NCBI RefSeq assembly: GCF_009208735.1
Contig: NZ_WFLJ01000019.1
Location: forward strand, 98,549-162,548
Direction: 5' to 3'
DNA length: 64,000 nt
DNA from: Janthinobacterium rivuli
Lineage (GTDB): Bacteria; Pseudomonadota; Gammaproteobacteria; Burkholderiales; Burkholderiaceae_D
Under the pieces are notes generated by a model, which worked only from the letters and a program-made list of their open reading frames with translations, ran no database searches and was not told where the DNA came from. This document shows, one piece after another, positions 9,636 through 21,286 of the stretch. The position numbers and the translations under genes are program-made. The stretch's first letter is position 1. Each line of letters opens with the position of its first letter.

Positions 9636-10871
9636 CTACACGGCGACGGCCCGCTCCAGCATCGCGTGCAGCAGCACGTTGCAGCCCGCCTCCAGGTGCT
9701 CGGGCTTGGCGTCCTCGATTTCATTGTGGCTGATGCCGTCCTTGCACGGCACGAAGATCATGCCGGCCGGCGCCAGCCTGGCCGCGTAGATGGCGTCGTG
9801 GCCGGCGCCCGAGACCACGTCCATCACGGAGTAGCCGAGTTTGGCGGTGGCGTTGCGCACGGCGCCCACGCAATCGGGGTGGAACGGGCACGGCGGATAG
9901 TAGGAGACTCTTTCCAATGAAATGCCCAGCCCAGTCCTGTCGCGCGTGGCGTCGATGAAGGCCGTGATCTCGCCATGCATGGTATTGAGCAGTTCATCGT
10001 TCACGTTGCGCAGGTCGATGCTGAATTTGACTTCGCCGGGAATCACGTTGCGGCTGTTCGGGAAGACCTGCACCATGCCCACCGTGCCGCGGCCGTACGG
10101 CGGGTAGCGGTTGGCAATCGCCACCACTTCCTGCATGATGGTGGTGGCCACCTGCAGCGCATCCTTGCGCAAGCCCATGGGCGTCGGTCCCGCATGCGCT
10201 TCCATGCCCGTTACCACGCAGTCGTACCACGACAGTCCCATCACGGCAGGCACCACGCCGATCACCTTGTCGGCGTCTTCCAGCACGGGACCCTGCTCGA
10301 TATGCGTTTCAAAGTAGGCGCCGATGGGATGCTCACCCGGCACCTGCTCGCCCTTGTATCCGATGCGCGCCAGCTCCTCGCCCACCGTTTTTCCTTCCGT
10401 GTCTTTCGCCGCATAGGCGGTTTCAAGCGAAAAGGCGCCGCAGAACACGCCCGAACCCATCATCACGGGCACGAAGCGCGAGCCTTCCTCGTTGGTCCAG
10501 AAGGCCACCTCGATGGGAGCCCGCGTCTTGATCTGTAAATCGTTCAGTGTGCGCACCACTTCCAGGCCGGCCAGCACGCCGTAATTGCCATCGAACTTGC
10601 CACCGGTGGGCTGCGTATCGATATGGCTGCCCGTCATCACGGGCGGCAGGGTGTTGTCCGTGCCGTCGCGGCGCATGAAGACATTGCCGATCTGGTCGAT
10701 GGTGATGCTCATGCCCGCCTCCCTGCCCCAGCGTACCACCAGGTCGCGGCCTTCCTTGTCGAGGTCCGTCAGGGCCAGGCGCTTGACACCGCCCTTCGCT
10801 GTCGCGCCGATCTGCGCCAGCTCCATCAGGGCCGCCCACAATCGTTCGCCATTGATACGCAATTCATCCAT
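9636..10871 (-). CDS. Beta-ureidopropionase / N-carbamoyl-amino-acid hydrolase (M20 family)
   Basis: 411 residues from ATG at 10871, chosen because AAGGAG lies 6-7 nt upstream and the gap to the dihydropyrimidinase stop is then 10 nt. An in-frame ATG at 10919 would overlap that gene. M20/hydantoinase-carbamoylase motifs are seen: TGSHIDTQPTGGKFDGNYG, FWTNEEGSRF, HIEQGPVLED, GAGHDAIYAAR and GISHNEIE. It would hydrolyse N-carbamoyl-beta-alanine to beta-alanine, CO2 and ammonia, the third step of reductive pyrimidine degradation. Placement directly after dihydropyrimidinase supports this over an L-carbamoylase or a second allantoate hydrolase. It ends 21 bp from the convergent uraD-allC fusion. 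Confidence 0.87.
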   Translation of the reverse strand: MDELRINGERLWAALMELAQIGATAKGGVKRLALTDLDKEGRDLVVRWGREAGMSITIDQIGNVFMRRDGTDNTLPPVMTGSHIDTQPTGGKFDGNYGVLAGLEVVRTLNDLQIKTRAPIEVAFWTNEEGSRFVPVMMGSGVFCGAFSLETAYAAKDTEGKTVGEELARIGYKGEQVPGEHPIGAYFETHIEQGPVLEDADKVIGVVPAVMGLSWYDCVVTGMEAHAGPTPMGLRKDALQVATTIMQEVVAIANRYPPYGRGTVGMVQVFPNSRNVIPGEVKFSIDLRNVNDELLNTMHGEITAFIDATRDRTGLGISLERVSYYPPCPFHPDCVGAVRNATAKLGYSVMDVVSGAGHDAIYAARLAPAGMIFVPCKDGISHNEIEDAKPEHLEAGCNVLLHAMLERAVAV

Positions 10872-10881
10872 CGTCAACTCC

Positions 10882-12294
<1,413 letters not shown>

Positions 12295-13779
12295 TCAGGA
12301 CTGCGGCACCTGCTGCGCGTGCGCCACGGCCTTGCCCTTCATCATGGCGCCGTACACGACGGCGGCGATGGCCACGCCCACGAACCAGGCGTAGGTGTAG
12401 ATGGTTTTAAACCCTTCGGCCACGCCGGGAAACGCCGTGGGAAAGGCCGCGTTCAAAAAGCCCGGGATGTTCGGCAGCACGGCGATGACGAAGGCGATCA
12501 GCGCCGCCTTGTTCCAGCCATTGCCATACGAGTAGACGCCGTCGTCGCGGTACAGCTGCCTGACGTCGAGCTGCGTCTTGCGCACGAAATAATAGTCGAC
12601 GATGAGGATGCCGGCGATGGGACCCAGCAAGGCCGAGTAACCGATCAGCCACGTGAAGATATAGCCCTGCGTCGATTCGAGCACCTTCCACGGCATCATG
12701 ACGATGGCGATGAAGGCCGTGATGTAGCCGCCCATCTTGTATGAAATCTGCTTCGGCGCCAGCGAGGAAAAGTCGTACGCCGGACCCACCAGGTTGGCCG
12801 CCAGGTTGACGCTGACCGTGTCGATCAAGAGGATGATCAGCGCGATCAGCACGGCGGCGCCCGTCATGCGGCTGGCCAGGTCGACGGGGTCCCAGATGGC
12901 CTTGCCGTACATGACGACGGAGCCTGCCGTCACGATCACGGCCAGCATGGCCAGCAATCCCATCGGCACCGGCAAACCGATCGACTGGCCGATCACCTGG
13001 TCGCGCTGCGTCTTGGCAAAGCGCGTGAAGTCGGGGATGTTCAAGGCCAGGGTGGCCCAGAAGCCCACCATGGCGGTCAGCGACGGCCAGAAGACGCTCC
13101 AGAACTGGCCCGCCTTTTTACCGCCGGGGATGAATTGCGACGGCTGGTCCAGCAGGCTGGCCACGCCGCCGGCCTTGCTGTGCACCCAGTACAGCAGCAC
13201 GAAGCAGATGAGGATTTTCAGCGGTGCCGTATAGGTTTCCAGCTTGCGGATCGACTCCATGCCGTGCAGGATGTAATAGAACTGGATGGCCCAGAAAGCC
13301 AGGAAGCACAGCAGCTGGCTACCGTTGATGCCCAGGCCCGCGATCTTCTCGCCGCCCAGCTCATGGCCCACCAGCACGCCCATCAGGGTATAGATCATCT
13401 GCCCGCCGAACCAGGTCTGAATGCCGTACCAGCCGCAGGCGACGATGGCGCGCATCAGCGCCGGCAAGCGCGCCCCCATGGTGCCGAACGAAGCGCGCGC
13501 CAGCACCGCGTACGGGATGCCGTACTTGGTGCCCGCATGGCCGATCAGCAGCATGGGCAGGAGCACGATGGCGTTGGCGAGAAATACCGTGAGCACGGCC
13601 TGGTAACCGGACATGCCGCTGTCGATCAGGCTGGCCGACAGGGTGTAGGCGGGAATGCACATCACCATGCCCACCCACAGCGCGGCGAAGTGATACCAGC
13701 GCCAGGTGCGCTGCGCCGCCGTGGTGGGCGCCAGGTCTTCATTCCAGAGTTGCGTGTTGCCTGAATAGTCGTGGTTCAC
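12295..13779 (-). CDS. NCS1 family nucleobase:cation symporter
   Basis: 494 residues with about 12 hydrophobic helices. NCS1-typical segments are seen: N-terminal NEDLAPTT, FAALWVGMVMCIPAY, LARASFGTMGARLPALMRA, GIQTWFGGQ, ALNIPDFTRFAKTQRDQVIGQ and GILIVDYYFVRKTQLDV. NCS1 carriers (Mhp1, FurA, PucI relatives) import uracil, cytosine, allantoin or hydantoins. The neighbours (dihydropyrimidine dehydrogenase upstream, dihydropyrimidinase downstream) favour uracil/thymine or dihydropyrimidine import. Allantoin is an alternative, because purine genes lie 3 kb away. A 142-nt gap separates it from preA, so it may have its own promoter. Confidence 0.92.
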   Translation of the reverse strand: MNHDYSGNTQLWNEDLAPTTAAQRTWRWYHFAALWVGMVMCIPAYTLSASLIDSGMSGYQAVLTVFLANAIVLLPMLLIGHAGTKYGIPYAVLARASFGTMGARLPALMRAIVACGWYGIQTWFGGQMIYTLMGVLVGHELGGEKIAGLGINGSQLLCFLAFWAIQFYYILHGMESIRKLETYTAPLKILICFVLLYWVHSKAGGVASLLDQPSQFIPGGKKAGQFWSVFWPSLTAMVGFWATLALNIPDFTRFAKTQRDQVIGQSIGLPVPMGLLAMLAVIVTAGSVVMYGKAIWDPVDLASRMTGAAVLIALIILLIDTVSVNLAANLVGPAYDFSSLAPKQISYKMGGYITAFIAIVMMPWKVLESTQGYIFTWLIGYSALLGPIAGILIVDYYFVRKTQLDVRQLYRDDGVYSYGNGWNKAALIAFVIAVLPNIPGFLNAAFPTAFPGVAEGFKTIYTYAWFVGVAIAAVVYGAMMKGKAVAHAQQVPQS

Positions 13780-13921
13780 AGGGTTGCTCCATCGGTTAGA
13801 CCGCTGGCACGCGAAGGCGCCAGGGATACGGCAGTGTGGAAACGGCTCGGCTTTTAAGTAATCTAGCTTACTGCAAAGACGCGCCGCTGTTTATAAAATA
13901 AACGCACGCAATAACCGTGCC

Positions 13922-15202
13922 CTATGCCGTCTCCGTCAACGCGCGGGGATTCCTGGGATCCTGCGTCCAGTTCATGTATGGCTTGCCCGTGGCTTGTGGC
14001 ACCATCGTGATGCAGCCCTGCACCGGACAGGTGATCTCGCACAGGTTGCAGCCCACGCACTCCTCCTTGATCACCTCGTACGTGCGCGTGCCGGCGGCGT
14101 CGATCAGCTGCGCAATCGACTGGTGCGAGGTGTCTTCGCAAGCCACATAGCACTTGCCGCATTTGATGCAGTCGTCCTGGTTGATGTGCGCGATCACCTG
14201 GTAATTCATGTCCAGGTATTTCCAGTCCGTCGTGTTGGCCACGGCCTTGCCGGAAAAATCGCTGATGCGCGCATAGCCCTTCTCGTCCATCCAGCGCGAC
14301 AGGCCATCCTTCATCTCGTCGACGATGCGGAAACCATGCAGCATGGCGGCCGTGCACACCTGCACGCAGCCGGCACCCAGGGCGAGGAATTCGGCCGCGT
14401 CGCGCCAGTTGCCGATGCCGCCGATGCCGGAAATGGGCAAGCCGCGCGTCTGCGGATCGCGGGCGATTTCCGCCACCATGTTCAGCGCGATCGGCTTGAC
14501 GGCAGACCCGCAATAGCCGCCGTGCGTGCTGGCGCCGCCCACGATGGGCAAGGCCACCATGCGGTCCAGGTCCAGCGAGGTGATCGAGTTGATGGTGTTG
14601 ATCAGCGAGACGGCGTCCGCGCCGCCCGCCTTGGCCGCGCGCGCCGGCATGCGCACGTCCGTGATGTTGGGCGTGAGCTTGACGATGACGGGGAGTTTGC
14701 TGTGCTTCTTGCACCAGGCGGTGACCATCTGCACGTACTCGGGCACCTGGCCCACGGCCGCACCCATGCCCCGCTCCGGCATGCCGTGCGGGCAACCGAA
14801 ATTGAGTTCAATGCCATCCGCCCCCGTCGCCTCGACCTTCGGCAGGATGTCGGCCCAGTAGTGCTCTTCGCAGGGCAGCATCAGCGAGACGATCATGGCG
14901 CGGTCGGGCCAGTCCTTTTTCACTTGGGTGATTTCGCGCAGGTTGATCTCCAGCGAGCGGTCGGTGATCAGTTCGATGTTATTGAAACCCACCACTTCGC
15001 GGTTCTTGCCGTACAGGGCGGAATAGCGCGACGAGACGTTGACGGCGGCAGGGTCTTCACCGAGCGTCTTCCACACGACGCCGCCCCACCCCGCCTCGAA
15101 GGCGCGCACCACGTTGTAGGCCTTGTCGGTCGGCGGTGCGGATGCCAGCCAGAAGGGATTCGGCGCCTTGATGCCGCAAAATTCGATGCTGAGATCAGCC
15201 AT
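13922..15202 (-). CDS. preA: NAD-dependent dihydropyrimidine dehydrogenase subunit PreA
   Basis: 426 residues. The N-terminal TIM-barrel flavoprotein (FMN domain) resembles dihydroorotate dehydrogenase, with ELNFGCPHGMPERGMG and GGIGNWRDAAEFLALGA. A C-terminal ferredoxin module carries two 4Fe-4S clusters (CIKCGKCYVACEDTSHQ and CVGCNLCEITCPVQGC). With PreT it reduces uracil and thymine to the dihydro forms. The ATG shares one base with the preT stop (TAATG), so the subunits are translationally coupled. Together they correspond to a split version of the single-chain mammalian dihydropyrimidine dehydrogenase. Confidence 0.94.
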   Translation of the reverse strand: MADLSIEFCGIKAPNPFWLASAPPTDKAYNVVRAFEAGWGGVVWKTLGEDPAAVNVSSRYSALYGKNREVVGFNNIELITDRSLEINLREITQVKKDWPDRAMIVSLMLPCEEHYWADILPKVEATGADGIELNFGCPHGMPERGMGAAVGQVPEYVQMVTAWCKKHSKLPVIVKLTPNITDVRMPARAAKAGGADAVSLINTINSITSLDLDRMVALPIVGGASTHGGYCGSAVKPIALNMVAEIARDPQTRGLPISGIGGIGNWRDAAEFLALGAGCVQVCTAAMLHGFRIVDEMKDGLSRWMDEKGYARISDFSGKAVANTTDWKYLDMNYQVIAHINQDDCIKCGKCYVACEDTSHQSIAQLIDAAGTRTYEVIKEECVGCNLCEITCPVQGCITMVPQATGKPYMNWTQDPRNPRALTETA

Positions 15203-16569
15203 TATGCAGCCTCCACTTTGGTGAGTAAATCGGCATGGATGGCCAGTGCGGCCAGCTTGCCATGCTGGACGGCTTGCACCGTCAAGTCCTGCCCCGGCGC
15301 CACGCAGTCGCCGCCCGCGTAGATCCCGGGCAGCACCGTGCGAAAACCCGCATCGACGGCGATCTTGTCGCCTTCGCGTTGCAAGAGCGACGCCATCGGG
15401 TCATGCAGCACGTCCGTGTCGAGGCTCTGGCCGATGGCCTTGAAGATGGCGTCGGCCGCCACGTCGAAGGTTTCGCCGGTGCCCGCCAGGCGCGTGCCCT
15501 GCATGCGGGTCTTCTCGAAGCGCATGCCGGCCACCTTGCCTTCGCCATCGAGCAACACCTGCTGCGGCTGGGCCCACGTCAGCATGCGCACCTGATTGGC
15601 CTTGGCGATCTCCTGTTCGTGATGCGTGGCCGTCATGGCGTCGAAGCCGCGCCGGTAGACCAGAGTGACTTCCTCGGCACCCAGGCGCTGGATCTGCACG
15701 GCCATGTCGATGGCCGTATTGCCGGCGCCGATGACGATGGCGCGTTTCGGCACGGGCAGCGCGGTCAGGTCGTCCGCCTGGCGCAGCGCGCTGATGTAGT
15801 CGACGGCGGCCAAAAGACCTGGCGCCTCCTCGCCCGTCAAGCCCAGCTTGCGGCTGGCGCCCAGGCCGAGGCCCAGGAAGACGGCGTCGTACTGCGCGTG
15901 CAGGTCGCGCAGCTGCAGGTTCTCGCCCAGCACCTGGCGACATCGGATCTCGATGCCGCCTATGTCCAGCAGAAAGTCGATTTCCTTTTGCGCGAAGTCG
16001 TCCGTCAGCTTGTACTTGGCGATGCCGTATTCATTCAGGCCGCCCGGCTTGCCTTCCTTTTCGAAGATCACCACGTCGTGGCCCAGCATCGCCAGGCGGT
16101 GCGCGCACGACAGGCCGCCAGGGCCCGCACCGACGATGGCGATCGTCTTGCCCGTGCTTGCCGCCCGATTGAACGGGTGGCTGGCAAAGTGCATGTGGTC
16201 GACGGCGTAGCGCTGCAACAGGCCTATTTTCACGGGCTGGCCTTCCGCATCGTGGTTGCGCACGCAGACGTCTTCACACAGGATTTCCGTGGGACAGACG
16301 CGGGCGCAGCTGCCGCCCAGGATGTTCTGCTTCAGGATGCCGGCTGCGGCGCCGTTGATGTTCTTGTCGTGGATGTTACGGATGAAGCTGGCCACGTCGA
16401 TTTCCGACGGACAGATACGGCTGCACGGCGCGTCGTAGCAGTACAGGCAGCGGGCGCTTTCGATGGCGGCCTGGCGCGCCGTCAGGGGCGGCGCCAGATC
16501 CGTGAAATGCCCCGCCAATTCGGCGTTGGGCAGGGCGGGATGCGGCAAATAGTTGAGGGACTCGATCAT
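15202..16569 (-). CDS. preT: Dihydropyrimidine dehydrogenase subunit PreT (NAD(P)-oxidoreductase)
   Basis: 455 residues, glutamate-synthase-small-subunit-like. The N-terminal cysteine-rich domain (CLYCYDAPCSRICP, then CARVCPTEILCEDVC) holds two 4Fe-4S clusters. The FAD site is AIVGAGPGGLSCAHRLAMLG and the NAD(P) site is AIVIGAGNTAIDMAVQ. It feeds electrons from NAD(P)H to PreA in the first reductive step of pyrimidine degradation. It is the upstream partner of preA (1-nt overlap) and lies 47 nt downstream of the semialdehyde dehydrogenase on the same strand. Confidence 0.93.
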   Translation of the reverse strand: MIESLNYLPHPALPNAELAGHFTDLAPPLTARQAAIESARCLYCYDAPCSRICPSEIDVASFIRNIHDKNINGAAAGILKQNILGGSCARVCPTEILCEDVCVRNHDAEGQPVKIGLLQRYAVDHMHFASHPFNRAASTGKTIAIVGAGPGGLSCAHRLAMLGHDVVIFEKEGKPGGLNEYGIAKYKLTDDFAQKEIDFLLDIGGIEIRCRQVLGENLQLRDLHAQYDAVFLGLGLGASRKLGLTGEEAPGLLAAVDYISALRQADDLTALPVPKRAIVIGAGNTAIDMAVQIQRLGAEEVTLVYRRGFDAMTATHHEQEIAKANQVRMLTWAQPQQVLLDGEGKVAGMRFEKTRMQGTRLAGTGETFDVAADAIFKAIGQSLDTDVLHDPMASLLQREGDKIAVDAGFRTVLPGIYAGGDCVAPGQDLTVQAVQHGKLAALAIHADLLTKVEAA

Positions 16570-16616
16570 CGCGTTTTCCTTCTTTGAGCCTGCGGTGGAC
16601 TGTTAGTATGAAACCG

Positions 16617-18119
16617 TCACTTCATCTGGGGAAAAGCAAATTCCACGCCAGCGCTTACCGTGTTCGGCCAGCGCTGCATCACGGCCTTGTGGCGCGTGTA
16701 GAAGCGCACGCCTTCGGGGCCATACGCGTGGTGGTCGCCGAACATGCTGCGCTTCCAGCCGCCAAAGCTGTTGAAGGCCATCGGCACCGGAAGGGGGATG
16801 TTGACGCCCACCATGCCGACCTGGATCTGGCGCACGAATTCGCGCGCCACGCCGCCGTCGCGCGTGTAGATGGCCACGCCGTTGCCATACTCGTTGGCGT
16901 TGATCAGCTCCACCGCATGCACCACGTCAGGACAGCGCAGCACGCACAGCACGGGACCAAAAATCTCTTCCTTGTAGATGCTCATGTCGCGCGTGACGTG
17001 GTCGAACAGGGTGCCGCCGACAAAGAAGCCGTTCTCGCGGCCCGGCACCACATGGTTGCGGCCATCGACCACCAGCGTCGCGCCCTGCTCCACGCCCGAG
17101 GCGATGAGTTTTTCGATGCGCTGCTTGGCGGCCAGCGACACGACCGGTCCCATTTCCGCACCATCGGCCATGCCGTCGCGCACTTTCAGTGCGGCCGTGC
17201 GCGTTGCCAGTGCGTCGATCAATTTGTCGCCCGCATCGCCCACGGCCACGACGACGGAGATGGCCATGCAGCGTTCACCCGCCGAACCGTAGGCCGCGCC
17301 GATCAGCGCATCGACCGTCATGTCCATGTCCGCGTCGGGCATCACCACCATGTGATTCTTCGCGCCGCCCAGCGCTTGCACGCGCTTGCCGCTGGCACTG
17401 CCGCGCGCATAGATGTATTCGGCGATCGGCGTCGAGCCGACAAAGCTGATCGCCTGCACGACCGGGTGGTCGAGCAATGCGTCGACCGTCACCTTGTCTC
17501 CCTGGACCACGTTGAAGACGCCGTCGGGCAGGCCGGCGTCCTTCAGCAGTTTCGCGTGCAGCAAAGAGGCGGACGGATCACGCTCGGACGGTTTCAAGAC
17601 GAAGGTATTGCCGCAGGCGATGGCGACGGGGAACATCCACATCGGCACCATCACGGGGAAATTGAATGGCGTGATGCCAGCCACCACGCCCAGCGCCTGG
17701 CGCATGGACCAGGCGTCGATGCCGCGCGAAATCTGGTCCGTGAATTCGCCTTTCAGCAATTGCGGGATGCCGACGGCAAATTCCACCATCTCGATGCCGC
17801 GCGCCACCTCGCCCTGCGCATCGGCAAAGGTCTTGCCATGCTCGCGCGTGAGCATGGCGGCAAAGTCGTCCGTGTGCTGCTGGCACAGCTGAAGGTAGCG
17901 GAACAGCACACGGGCGCGCGTCAGCGGCGGCGTGGCCGACCACGAGGGAAAGGCGGCGGCTGCCGCCTGCACGGCCGCGTCGACGTCTTCGCGGGTGCCC
18001 AGCGCCACTCTGGCGACGGGTACGCCCAGGGCAGGGTTGTAGACGTCGCCATAGCGGCCGCTTCGGGTGTCGACCTTGGCGCCGTTGATGTAGTGGGTGA
18101 TGGTGTCGAGCGTGTTCAT
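16617..18119 (-). CDS. mmsA: CoA-acylating (methyl)malonate-semialdehyde dehydrogenase
   Basis: 500 residues from ATG at 18119; a longer open frame exists but would overlap the aminotransferase, whereas this start gives an 8-nt gap. MmsA-type ALDH: N-terminal [51 protein letters not shown], and catalytic Cys in [11 protein letters not shown]. The enzyme converts malonate semialdehyde (from beta-alanine) or methylmalonate semialdehyde (from thymine-derived beta-aminoisobutyrate) to acetyl- or propionyl-CoA. Placed between the beta-alanine transaminase and preTA, it links pyrimidine breakdown to central metabolism. Confidence 0.92.
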   Translation of the reverse strand: MNTLDTITHYINGAKVDTRSGRYGDVYNPALGVPVARVALGTREDVDAAVQAAAAAFPSWSATPPLTRARVLFRYLQLCQQHTDDFAAMLTREHGKTFADAQGEVARGIEMVEFAVGIPQLLKGEFTDQISRGIDAWSMRQALGVVAGITPFNFPVMVPMWMFPVAIACGNTFVLKPSERDPSASLLHAKLLKDAGLPDGVFNVVQGDKVTVDALLDHPVVQAISFVGSTPIAEYIYARGSASGKRVQALGGAKNHMVVMPDADMDMTVDALIGAAYGSAGERCMAISVVVAVGDAGDKLIDALATRTAALKVRDGMADGAEMGPVVSLAAKQRIEKLIASGVEQGATLVVDGRNHVVPGRENGFFVGGTLFDHVTRDMSIYKEEIFGPVLCVLRCPDVVHAVELINANEYGNGVAIYTRDGGVAREFVRQIQVGMVGVNIPLPVPMAFNSFGGWKRSMFGDHHAYGPEGVRFYTRHKAVMQRWPNTVSAGVEFAFPQMK

Positions 18120-18127
18120 GGTGTTCC

Positions 18128-19444
18128 TTAGTCGAGATTCTTTAGTACCTTGGCCAGCTTGCCAAACAGCTCGTCGATATGCTGTTTTTCCAGCACCAGC
18201 GGCGGCGACAGCGCGATGATGTCGCCCGTTGTGCGTATCAGCACGCCGTCGGCGAAGGCTTGCTTGAAGGCGTTGAAGGCGCGCGCACCGGGCTTGCCGG
18301 CGATGGGGGCGAGTTCGATGCCGGCGATCAGGCCGATGCTGCGCAGATCGATCACGTGCGGCAAGCCTTTCAGGGAATGCACGGCGTCGCTCCAATACGC
18401 CTGCATCGCTTTCGCGTGGCCCAGGATGTCCTGTTCCTCAAACACTTGCAGGGTGGCCAGCGACGCGGCGCAGGCCAGCGGGTGGCCGGAATAGGTATAG
18501 CCGTGGAACAGTTCAATGCCTGGCGGCGCATCCATGAAGGCGTCGTGGATGTATTTTTTGCTGAACACGGCGCCCATCGGCACCATGCCGTTGGTCAGGC
18601 CCTTGGCCGTCGTCATCAGGTCCGGCTCGACGTCGAAATAATCGGCCGCGAACGGCGTCGTCATGCGGCCGAAACCCGTGATCACTTCATCGAAGATCAA
18701 GAGGATGCCGTGCTTGGTGCACAGCTCGCGCAAGCGTTTCAGATAGCCTTTCGGCGGGATCAGCACGCCCGTGGAACCGGCCACCGGTTCGACGATGACG
18801 GCCGCAATCGTCGAGGCGTCGTGCAGCGCGACGATGCGTTCCAGTTCATCGGCCAGGTGGGTGCCGTATTCGGGCTCACCCACCGTATAGGCGTTCTTGT
18901 CCAGATTATGCGTGTGCGGCAGGTGGTCCACGCCGGGCAGCAAGGGGCCGAAGGTCTTGCGGTTGCCGCCGATGCCGCCCACAGAAATGCCGCCGAAGCC
19001 CACGCCGTGGTAGCCGCGTTCGCGGCCGATCAGGCGCGTGCGCGCGCCCTCGCCGCGTGCCCGGTGATAGGCCAGCGCGATCTTCAACGCCGTGTCGACG
19101 GCTTCGGAACCGGAGTTGGTATAGAAAACGTGGCCAAATTTATGCCCCGTGTAGTCCATCAGTTTTTCCGCCAGGTCGAAGGCGGCCGGATGGCCCATCT
19201 GGAAGGTGGGCGCGAAGTCCAGCTGGCCCACCATCTCGCGGATGGCGCCGACGATCTTCGGCTGTGCATGGCCGCACGGCACGCACCACAGGCCGGCCGT
19301 GCCATCGAGGATGGCGTTACCATCGACGTCCTTGTAGTACATGCCTTCGGCCGACACCAGCAGGCGCGGGTTGGCCTTGAAATCGCGGTTATTCGTAAAC
19401 GGCATCCAGAATGCCGACATCGATTCCGGCCTTGTTTCGTTCAT
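18128..19444 (-). CDS. Beta-alanine/omega-amino acid:pyruvate aminotransferase
   Basis: 438 residues, class-III PLP aminotransferase. Seen: [34 protein letters not shown], the cofactor Asp in [14 protein letters not shown], and the PLP-binding Lys in [18 protein letters not shown]-terminal [17 protein letters not shown] is typical of omega-amino acid:pyruvate transaminases. It would transfer the amino group of beta-alanine (or 3-aminoisobutyrate) to pyruvate, giving malonate semialdehyde for the next gene. It is the first gene of the minus-strand pyrimidine set and is divergent from the MocR regulator across 362 bp. Confidence 0.91.
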   Translation of the reverse strand: MNETRPESMSAFWMPFTNNRDFKANPRLLVSAEGMYYKDVDGNAILDGTAGLWCVPCGHAQPKIVGAIREMVGQLDFAPTFQMGHPAAFDLAEKLMDYTGHKFGHVFYTNSGSEAVDTALKIALAYHRARGEGARTRLIGRERGYHGVGFGGISVGGIGGNRKTFGPLLPGVDHLPHTHNLDKNAYTVGEPEYGTHLADELERIVALHDASTIAAVIVEPVAGSTGVLIPPKGYLKRLRELCTKHGILLIFDEVITGFGRMTTPFAADYFDVEPDLMTTAKGLTNGMVPMGAVFSKKYIHDAFMDAPPGIELFHGYTYSGHPLACAASLATLQVFEEQDILGHAKAMQAYWSDAVHSLKGLPHVIDLRSIGLIAGIELAPIAGKPGARAFNAFKQAFADGVLIRTTGDIIALSPPLVLEKQHIDELFGKLAKVLKNLD

Positions 19445-19806
19445 GACCTTCTCCTTGGGATGGGCTGGCGCGGAGCCAGGATCGTTTTTGACGAAGCGTA
19501 AAATAATTTACCAGTTGGCAAAAAGCTGATGTAATAATAGACAGGCCATCCCCAATGGCACAGATACACAAACGGCAAAGTATCCCAACCGTACAGGTCG
19601 AAAAACCAATACAGTTTTTTGTGTTAAGTAATCCTCGGGAAATTATTGTGAATTTATGACGAACAGAACCGGATGCTATGCAAGGCGCCTGTTGCGACGC
19701 AGTGCGAGCACTGCTAGCAGCAGGCAACGCTGCAGAGCGCCGGTTATGGAAGTCAGAAAGCACAAGAATTTATTGGGGGTTACTTGAGCAGCATAAGGAG
19801 CCACCG
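19445..19806. promoter_or_regulatory. Divergent control region with direct repeats (candidate MocR site)
   Basis: This 362-bp intergenic spacer separates the divergent beta-alanine transaminase and MocR genes. It is more AT-rich than the flanks and holds a direct repeat, AACCGTACAG at 19587-19596 and AACCAATACAG at 19604-19614, with the TACAG cores 18 bp apart. Direct repeats in a divergent spacer are the usual MocR/GabR arrangement, so this is the likely site. I see no other gene in it. Confidence 0.4.
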
Positions 19807-21276
19807 GTGACGCACGACGTGAAACAGGACGAGGGCGAAGGTAACGCCAGTGGCTGGCCCGTGCTGGACATCGACCGCCAGAAGAAAGGCGGCCTCGTCG
19901 AGCAGATCGTCATCGCCATCAGCGTCATGGTGGGCAGCCGCGCCCTGCGCATCGGCACGCGCATGCCGTCCGTGCGCCAGTTCGCCCGCTGCAATGGCGT
20001 GTCGACCTTCACCGTCGTCGAATCGTATGACCGCCTGGTCAACCTGGGCTTGTTGTCGTCGCGGCGCGGTTCCGGCTACTTCGTCGCGCGCCACGATGTC
20101 GCCGCCTCGCCGCAGGCGGCCCTCATTGCCAACACCCTTGCCAGCCCCACCGCCATCGACGCCCTCACGCCGGACCTGTATTCGGGCGTGTCCGACGCCC
20201 TGCCCGTGGGTGCCGGCTGGCTGCCGCCCGAGATGTATGGCGAGGCGACCGTGCTCGATGCCGTGCGCCAGGCCATGCGCATTCCCGCCAGCCGCCTGCG
20301 CGGCTATGGCCACCCTCTCGGCTTTCCCTCGCTGCGCCAGCACCTGGCCGCCAGCCTGTCGGAAGAGCTGTTCCAGGTGGAGCCGGACCAGGTCTTGCTG
20401 ACGCATGGCGCCACGCACGCCTTCGACTTGATCCTGCGCAGCCTGACCAAGCCGGGCGACACGGTGCTGGTGGAAGACCCCGGCTACAGCAATCTGCAGT
20501 CGCTGATCCGCCACCACGGCTGCATCCCCGTCGGTATAGCGCGTGGCGAGGCGGGACTTGATCTGGATGCGCTGGCCTTTGAAGCCGCGCGCACACAGCC
20601 CAAGCTGATGTTCGTCAACACGGTGCTGCAAAATCCGCTGGGCACCTCGCTCAGTCAGGCGCAGACGCACCGGCTGCTGGCGCTGGCCGAGCAATTCGAT
20701 TTCTGGCTGGTGGAAGACGATATCTACCGCGAACTGGCGGCGCGCGGCGACGCGTCGCTGGCGGCCATGGACGGCTTGCGTCGCGTGATCCGCGTGGGCA
20801 GTTTTTCCAAGACCCTGTCGCCCGTGCTGCGCGTGGGGTCGATTTGCGCCTCGCCACCGCTGGTGGCGGAACTGGTGCGCGTGAAAATGCTGGCGGGACT
20901 GACGACGTCGGAAATCAACGAGCGCGCCGTCTACCACGCCGTCTCCGCAAGGCCCTACAAGCGCATGGTGGAACGCCTGGTGGCGCAGCTCGAGGCGGCC
21001 CGTGAGCGCAGCATCGATTGCCTGGCGCAGGCGGGCATGGCGCCAGTGGCGCGTCCGCGCGGCGGCATGTTCGTCAGCGCCGGCTGGCCCGATGTGCAAA
21101 CGCCGGAGTGGAACGGCAAGATCATCGCCGACATGGCCTTGAAGGCCGGCATCCTGCTGTCGCCGAACGAATTTTTCATGCTGCGCGCGCCCGAGACGGT
21201 GTGGTTTCGCTTCAACGTGGCCTACACCGATACCCCCGTGCTGCAGGCCTTCCTGCAATCGATCCGTCCACGCTAA
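19807..21276 (+). CDS. MocR/GabR-type regulator (GntR HTH + aminotransferase-like domain)
   Basis: 489 residues from GTG at 19807, which has AAGGAG 6-7 nt upstream; an upstream in-frame ATG (19678) has no such site. The N-terminal GntR winged helix (RIGTRMPSVRQFARCNGVSTFTVVESYDRLVNLGLLSSRRGSGYF) is joined to a fold-type I aminotransferase domain with the PLP Lys in VGSFSKTLSPVLRVG. These proteins sense PLP together with an amino acid or amine. Divergent from the beta-alanine transaminase, it likely controls the pyrimidine degradation genes in response to beta-alanine or a related amine. Confidence 0.92.
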   Translation: MTHDVKQDEGEGNASGWPVLDIDRQKKGGLVEQIVIAISVMVGSRALRIGTRMPSVRQFARCNGVSTFTVVESYDRLVNLGLLSSRRGSGYFVARHDVAASPQAALIANTLASPTAIDALTPDLYSGVSDALPVGAGWLPPEMYGEATVLDAVRQAMRIPASRLRGYGHPLGFPSLRQHLAASLSEELFQVEPDQVLLTHGATHAFDLILRSLTKPGDTVLVEDPGYSNLQSLIRHHGCIPVGIARGEAGLDLDALAFEAARTQPKLMFVNTVLQNPLGTSLSQAQTHRLLALAEQFDFWLVEDDIYRELAARGDASLAAMDGLRRVIRVGSFSKTLSPVLRVGSICASPPLVAELVRVKMLAGLTTSEINERAVYHAVSARPYKRMVERLVAQLEAARERSIDCLAQAGMAPVARPRGGMFVSAGWPDVQTPEWNGKIIADMALKAGILLSPNEFFMLRAPETVWFRFNVAYTDTPVLQAFLQSIRPR

Positions 21277-21286
21277 AGAACCCGCC

